A stretch of 48,250 nucleotides of DNA from Patescibacteria group bacterium (GTDB lineage Bacteria; Patescibacteriota; Dojkabacteria; JAKAPS01). The position numbers and the translations under genes are program-made. Shown here in pieces: positions 44,221 to 48,250 of this stretch. Position 1 is the first letter of the stretch, and every line of letters starts with the position of its first letter. The DNA lies in NCBI GenBank assembly GCA_025450075.1, contig JANWIC010000014.1, forward strand, positions 1 through 48,250. The letters are read 5' to 3'. Under the pieces are notes generated by a model. The model had not been told where the DNA came from and made no database searches. It worked only from the letters and a program-made list of their open reading frames with translations.

Positions 44221-44233
44221 CTGGGAAGTATAG
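44221..44233 (-). promoter_or_regulatory. Shared promoter/leader element, copy 2
   Basis: CTATACTTCCCAG on the minus strand, identical to the element at 43786-43798, with 28 nt between the TATACT and the ATG at 44198. Two exact 13-mers at the same spacing in one kb point to a common regulator or a recent duplication of the upstream region. Confidence 0.6.
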
Positions 44234-44236
44234 TCC

Positions 44237-44599
44237 TTAAAATGACTGAAAGCAAACAGGCGGAATATAGCTGAATATATAAGCAAACACATTAAATATT
44301 AAATTTTTACACCAATCCTGAACTTTACTTAATCCTTTTGGAAATGGTTTATCTTTAAGGAAGTTATTTCTTCTCACCTGCCATTTTTGCATTGTTTCAG
44401 AATTAGGTTTAGTTATATGGTAAGGAGGATAATTTCTTATAATATAAGCCCATTGAACTATCTACCATTCTTCATCAAGAGTAAAGCCTGTTATACCTAA
44501 AAACGGGATCGCAAATGACGATAAGAAATATTTTAGCCTTCTCAATTCTTTTACTACTTTATCTTCGTAGAGTTTGTATAACTTGCAAATACTGCAAAC
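44237..44599 (-). pseudogene. Decayed reading frame with one in-frame TAG
   Basis: On the minus strand a frame that overlaps the end of the sortase gene reads ...IPFLGITGFTLDEEW, a TAG at 44462-44464, then IVQWAYIIRNYPPYHITKPN and on to a TAA at 44237-44239 (74 further codons). The frame is protein-like (Trp, aromatic and basic residues in blocks) but has no ATG, so it is more likely a remnant than a working gene. It also fills the gap of 355 bases between the sortase and the 78-aa gene, where nothing else was seen apart from the promoter copy. Confidence 0.3.
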
Positions 44600-45177
44600 C
44601 TATTCTGGCTGAACCATCCATCACAAGTAAAGAGTGTAAGCATTGGCTTTGTTGTAGGAGCCATAATCTGGATATCCGTTGGGGGAACTACTTGTGTCTT
44701 TTGTACGGTATATGTGAATTGGTATGAAGCCGTATAAAGGGTAATAACATCACCGGATTTTAAAAGATGGATATTATGAAATACAGTATCCAAATCATGT
44801 CCGAATATAACAGTATTACCTGAAATTGGATTTGGCATAGAAGTGCCATAAGCAAAGTTGGCAAGTGTTGGAGATATTGGCCATGAGCCATTTGTTGCCT
44901 CTTTGGATTCAGTGACAAGCAGATCAATTTGGCTATTTGGAATTACGATATGTATCGGTTCTGATAGCGAAATTTGTAAATGATCCGCCTCTGTCTTTAG
45001 AGCCTTATTAAACTGTTGTACCTTGCTATTTGATGCAAGAACAGTAGTAGATGTAGTCCTTTGAGATGCGATTGCATCGAGGAATGAGGGAACGTTGAAC
45101 CATGAATAAACATGGTAAGCTACTACTGTTCCGGCAATTATAAATGCAATTGATGCAATTAGTTTTTCTTTGACCAT
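44554..45177 (-). CDS. Sortase (class D/E-like transpeptidase)
   Basis: Sortases cut proteins at LPxT-type signals and attach them to the cell surface. The 207-aa protein has an N-terminal membrane anchor (about 5-25), then the sortase barrel with His127 in VIFGHDLD, Cys185 in LTLFTCDGW and Arg193 in SQNRFAVFA, the complete catalytic triad. Class is uncertain; TLFTC resembles class D/E. Its start overlaps the end of the 75-aa gene upstream by 19 bases, and that gene ends in a sorting signal. A GT2 gene precedes both. Confidence 0.9.
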   Translation of the reverse strand: MVKEKLIASIAFIIAGTVVAYHVYSWFNVPSFLDAIASQRTTSTTVLASNSKVQQFNKALKTEADHLQISLSEPIHIVIPNSQIDLLVTESKEATNGSWPISPTLANFAYGTSMPNPISGNTVIFGHDLDTVFHNIHLLKSGDVITLYTASYQFTYTVQKTQVVPPTDIQIMAPTTKPMLTLFTCDGWFSQNRFAVFASYTNSTKIK

Positions 45178-45386
45178 TTCTTTGAAGCTTTTTCAAAGAT
45201 AAAATAAGCAGCAGTCCAAACAACAAATGCACTTAAAACTGCAAGTGCCAGTGTTGTTACACTGATTGTGCCTATAAATGGCAATCGGCTTGTTTGTGGC
45301 AGTGTGCCTGTTGAAGCTCCGAGAACAACGCCGGTAACGGATGCTCCTAATACTTTACCCGTTGGGGTAGCTATTGGATTGTACAT
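45159..45386 (-). CDS. Minimal sortase substrate with LPQTS sorting signal, 75 aa
   Basis: LPQTS is at residues 29-33, followed by a hydrophobic span (about 40-64, ISVTTLALAVLSAFVVW...) and a basic tail (EKASKKWSKKN): the three parts of a sorting signal. The N-terminal 28 residues (MYNPIATPTGKVLGASVTGV...) are short and repeat VLGAS twice (12-16, 21-25), with no classical signal peptide. If cut after Thr32, only a 32-residue peptide would be anchored. The N-terminus could reach the outside by N-out insertion of the span. It starts 21 nt after the GT2 gene and overlaps the sortase. Alternative: leftover 3' end of a larger surface gene. Confidence 0.7.
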   Translation of the reverse strand: MYNPIATPTGKVLGASVTGVVLGASTGTLPQTSRLPFIGTISVTTLALAVLSAFVVWTAAYFIFEKASKKWSKKN

Positions 45387-45407
45387 AATTGTGTACGATA
45401 AAATAAA

Positions 45408-46487
45408 TTACGATGATTGAATTGCATATCTAGAATTTTCCCAGCTCGTTCTTTTTAATGGAAACTTACGTAATACCAAAACTTCAAATCCGGATTTAAG
45501 GAATATAAAAACATTCAATAATCTCAAAAAATAGATTAAGGGAAATATTGCAATTATTTCCGGCCTTTTTTTTGAAATACTTGTATAACTACAAAGGATG
45601 ACCATAGTTACAATATCTGCAAGAAACAAATATGAAAGTACATTCGCATTTCTCTTTATAACGCTTAGAGAGATTAGAGCTGCTAGTTCTGCTGTAAAAA
45701 TCAAGCTATCGAGTGTGAAGTATAAAATTAATAAATCGGTTTTTTTAGGTGGAAATGATAATCGCTTTTTAGCAACTTGATACCATCCTCTATACCATCT
45801 GTTAATCTGTTTTAAATATACTTTCAAGTTTAAGGGTTCTTGTGTCCATACAATCATTTTTGGTTCATATACAATCTTTCCTTTGAATTTTTCATGCATT
45901 TCAAGTGTCATATCATAATCTTCAACCAGCGTGTTATTCTTAAATCCTGTTTCATCTATCATAGCCAGATATTTTGTATTAAAGCATGATGCACATCCCG
46001 GAAGAATCAATACAAGATTTAGATATCCCTCTACCCGTTTATACAGATCTTGTCCGAATCCGTATTCAAATGCACGATAATGGGAGATCCATCTTGCTTT
46101 CATTGTTTTTACTTGTCCTGCAATTGCCATTAGGTCTTTATGCTTCCTATTCTTTTTGATTGATATTCGTAATTGTTTCTTGAAATCTGGGTTAAAGATT
46201 GTATCTGCATCGGTAATTGTTACCCAGGTGTAGTTCTCGAAAAGATGAAATTCTTTCATACCTCGTTTTAAAGCTTCTCCCTTCCCTATCCCCTCATCAT
46301 TTGTCAAAACATTGCTTTTTAAGTAATTCGTTGCAATTTCAGCCGTTTTATCATTAGAGCCGTCATTCACGACATAGACATCTCTATATGAAAAACCAGC
46401 TTTCTTAGCGGACTTTATGGTATGTTCAATAACAAGCTCTTCATTGTGGGCGGGAATGAGGAGTGCAATAAGATGTTTTCGCATCAT
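45408..46487 (-). CDS. Membrane glycosyltransferase, GT2 family (processive type)
   Basis: The 359-aa protein starts LIALLIPAHNEELVIEHTIKS and has DGSNDKT, TDADT (DxD), EDYDMTLEMHEK and QINRW (QxxRW), as in PgaC/BcsA-like enzymes, followed by three or four membrane spans (about 250-340). It should polymerise or extend an envelope sugar. Sugar and acceptor unknown. It leads the run GT2, LPQTS peptide, sortase, with 21 nt to the peptide gene. A TATAAT-CTGCC promoter lies upstream of its start. Confidence 0.82.
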   Translation of the reverse strand: MMRKHLIALLIPAHNEELVIEHTIKSAKKAGFSYRDVYVVNDGSNDKTAEIATNYLKSNVLTNDEGIGKGEALKRGMKEFHLFENYTWVTITDADTIFNPDFKKQLRISIKKNRKHKDLMAIAGQVKTMKARWISHYRAFEYGFGQDLYKRVEGYLNLVLILPGCASCFNTKYLAMIDETGFKNNTLVEDYDMTLEMHEKFKGKIVYEPKMIVWTQEPLNLKVYLKQINRWYRGWYQVAKKRLSFPPKKTDLLILYFTLDSLIFTAELAALISLSVIKRNANVLSYLFLADIVTMVILCSYTSISKKRPEIIAIFPLIYFLRLLNVFIFLKSGFEVLVLRKFPLKRTSWENSRYAIQSS

Positions 46488-46580
46488 GCGTCAAATTAAA
46501 TATTATTATAGGACAGCGGCAGATTATACCTCTTAGGTGGTAGAAAGTCAATTAATATTGTTGCGGAAACGATAGTAGGA

Positions 46581-47363
46581 TTAGTGTGGTGAGTTGTCTT
46601 TTATCTTATAAAAACGTATTAAAAATGCAATTTTAAAAAATTCAAAAATATCTCTTATATAATATTTATTTGCTCCAACTTTACTTTTACCAAACTTACG
46701 TTCATTAAATGTTATGGGGTATTCAATTCCTTTTGCGCCTGCTTTAAGAACGGTAGATAGTAATGATAATTGAAATGAGTATCCGATTGCATGAATGTCT
46801 TTAATTCTTTTATCAAGAAGATTTTTTACACGTATCACTCTATATCCTGAGGTACAATCTTTAATGTCATAGATACCAGCAATATATCGTGCAAGAAAAT
46901 TTGCTGCTTTACTGTTAAATACACGAAATCTTCCCCACTCTTCTGGATAGGAACCTCCTTTGATATATCTTGACCCAATAACAAGATCGTATCCTTGTTC
47001 GATTTTTTTTAACATAGAAGGAAGAATGGATGGATTATGTTGTAAATCTGCATCCATCATGACAATAATATCTGCGTGCAGTTTTTTTGTTGCATATATC
47101 ATGCCTCGTTTATATGCCTCACCTAATCCTTGCTTCTTTCCATGGATAAGATAGATATGATCATATTTCTTTTGTTTTTCTTTCACAACACGAGCTGTTC
47201 CATCGGGAGAATTATCATCTACAATAAGCTGCAATAGAGTGTAAGGCTGAAGCTTCCCTTTAAGCCTTGCAATCTTATCGATAAGAATAGAGATGTTTTC
47301 TCTTTCATTATATGTAGGATTGATGATAACAATTTTCTTTGGAAATTTATCTATGTCCTTCAT
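46581..47363 (-). CDS. Polyprenol-phosphate mannose synthase-like glycosyltransferase
   Basis: This GT2 enzyme (260 aa from the ATG at 47363) has the DPM1 layout: INPTYNERENI, LLIVDDNSPDGT-type DDNSPDGTA, MMDADLQHNP, VIGSRYIKGGSYPEEWG, CTSGYRVI and ITFNERKFGKSKVG. Such enzymes charge a polyprenyl phosphate with mannose or another hexose for later transfer outside the membrane. There is no C-terminal GtrA-like membrane domain. A TTG four codons earlier (47375) is an alternative start. It overlaps the end of the following (upstream) hypothetical gene by 17 nt. Confidence 0.85.
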   Translation of the reverse strand: MKDIDKFPKKIVIINPTYNERENISILIDKIARLKGKLQPYTLLQLIVDDNSPDGTARVVKEKQKKYDHIYLIHGKKQGLGEAYKRGMIYATKKLHADIIVMMDADLQHNPSILPSMLKKIEQGYDLVIGSRYIKGGSYPEEWGRFRVFNSKAANFLARYIAGIYDIKDCTSGYRVIRVKNLLDKRIKDIHAIGYSFQLSLLSTVLKAGAKGIEYPITFNERKFGKSKVGANKYYIRDIFEFFKIAFLIRFYKIKDNSPH

Positions 47364-48250
47364 TATTTGGATCAATTTTCATTTTAAAGTTAGTTACAAC
47401 GATTGCAAGAGTACTAAGCTTATCAGCAAGTATACCTATTTCATCTTCATTCAAATTATATAGTGAAATTTTTATCAATATGGATTGTAAAAATTGATAA
47501 TAGATCGGATTATGTTGCTCAAGTGCATCCAATCCATCACTTATAAGTTGCTCATCTTCCGTTTTAAAATTCTTCAAATTTCGGTATATCATACTAGGGT
47601 CAAATTGCTCACCGGTATTTATTACTTGAGCATATCTCATATCTGCAAGGATAAGAATTGCAATTAAATCCTGTGAATATTGCTCAAGTATAGCTTTAAA
47701 AATGGTTCTATGTTGAGGATCAATGTTATCTTCATTATAAGCAAAAAGAAATCTTTGAAATGGCCCATGATGTTTAGGATTTATACGCAGTACTTCTATT
47801 GCTTTCCTATTTGCCACTTCATAACCTTCTTTTTTTTCTATATATTCTTCTAAAATATCTATACCTACTATCGGGGTGCCGATTGTTGAATACAGTATTG
47901 TTTGTTCATTCAACCTAGTCTGGCGGTACAATGCGTAGAAAAATATTCCTATGATAGTATTAAGAGCTGTTTGTGCATTTTCATTAAAAAATTCCATTTT
48001 GTTTGCAATACGCATTGCTAATAGAGGGTTGTATTTTTGAAGTTGCAATAGCCCATTATTCGCTAGTAGGGTAATTATGTATTCTCCCTCATCGTTCGTT
48101 CGTGATAAAGCTTGTTCAATTATATGTTTAATCTCAGGGGGGATAGCCGGAAGTCCAGGTACTGCCATACCATCATTTATAGTGGTTTGGCCATCAAGAA
48201 TTCTTTGCCTGTCCAGGCTATATGCAGTTGCAACCAAAATTCCATAAAGA
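47347..48250 (-). CDS. Hypothetical protein, at least 296 aa (5' end may lie outside the window)
   Basis: Unknown family. The sequence is helical and soluble (IKHIIEQALSRTNDEGEYIITLLANNGLLQLQ; NEQTILYSTIGTPIVGIDILEEYIEKKEGYEVANRKAIEV). The frame stays open to the window edge, and the only inside start is a TTG at 48237 with no ATG nearby, so the true start may be beyond 48250. It overlaps the DPM1-like gene at its 3' end and is likely in the same operon. It has no motif I can name. Confidence 0.65.
   Translation of the reverse strand, partial: LYGILVATAYSLDRQRILDGQTTINDGMAVPGLPAIPPEIKHIIEQALSRTNDEGEYIITLLANNGLLQLQKYNPLLAMRIANKMEFFNENAQTALNTIIGIFFYALYRQTRLNEQTILYSTIGTPIVGIDILEEYIEKKEGYEVANRKAIEVLRINPKHHGPFQRFLFAYNEDNIDPQHRTIFKAILEQYSQDLIAILILADMRYAQVINTGEQFDPSMIYRNLKNFKTEDEQLISDGLDALEQHNPIYYQFLQSILIKISLYNLNEDEIGILADKLSTLAIVVTNFKMKIDPNNEGHR

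Noticed and set aside
42577-44233. dif (XerCD) site near the strand switch
   Set aside because: I looked for the TTATGTTAA-like arm pattern and found nothing close enough.
44515-44727. Plus-strand frames in the right half (for example 44515-44727, 41248-41502)
   Set aside because: They are antisense shadows of the minus-strand sortase and hypothetical genes.
1-48250. CRISPR arrays, insertion sequences or prophage
   Set aside because: No regularly spaced repeats, transposase or phage structural genes were seen on either strand.

Overview
The window is AT-rich, gene-dense DNA from a bacterium that most resembles a Candidate Phyla Radiation (Patescibacteria) lineage, possibly Microgenomates-like. 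This rests on four things. The coding repertoire is small and compact. Shine-Dalgarno sequences are almost absent. The rpsF-ssb-rpsR cluster has no rplI (bL9), as reported for several CPR groups. An archaeal-type AMP phosphorylase is present. TGA is used as an ordinary stop, so this is not one of the lineages that read UGA as glycine. The placement is inference; no rRNA is present.

Positions 1 to about 40.7 kb are mostly plus-strand housekeeping genes: a truncated mfd end; dnaX-ybaB-recR-cysS-cca; glycosyltransferases and a beta-CASP RNase; glyA; AMP phosphorylase; ychF; a 6-phosphogluconolactonase-like gene; rpsF-ssb-rpsR followed by two unknown genes and an S41 protease; rpmE-prfA-prmC on the minus strand; hisS; an MBL hydrolase; two separate M16 peptidases; dnaB with a mini-intein; a TerC-like protein; tRNA-Leu(CAA) and efp; a DksA-like protein, a RluD-like synthase and a LytR_C protein; and yebC-ruvC-ruvA-ruvB. 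tRNA-Leu carries no encoded CCA, which fits the cca gene in the same window.

From 40.7 kb to the end every gene is on the minus strand and most are unrecognised. This part holds five small or medium hypothetical genes, an 821-base non-coding stretch with two perfect DnaA boxes and several strong hairpins, and a decayed frame. It then holds a cell-surface block: a GT2 gene, a 75-residue protein with an LPQTS sorting signal, and a sortase that overlaps it, preceded by a polyprenol-phosphate mannose synthase-like gene and an open-ended unknown gene. Gene direction converges on about 40.7-43 kb.

The best candidates for something undescribed are the sortase with its minimal partner; the non-coding region with DnaA boxes and mutually exclusive stems; the translationally coupled unknown pair joined to the S41 protease; the duplicated promoter/leader in front of two unrelated small genes; and apparently leaderless starts in which a -10 box sits about 6 nt before the ATG.
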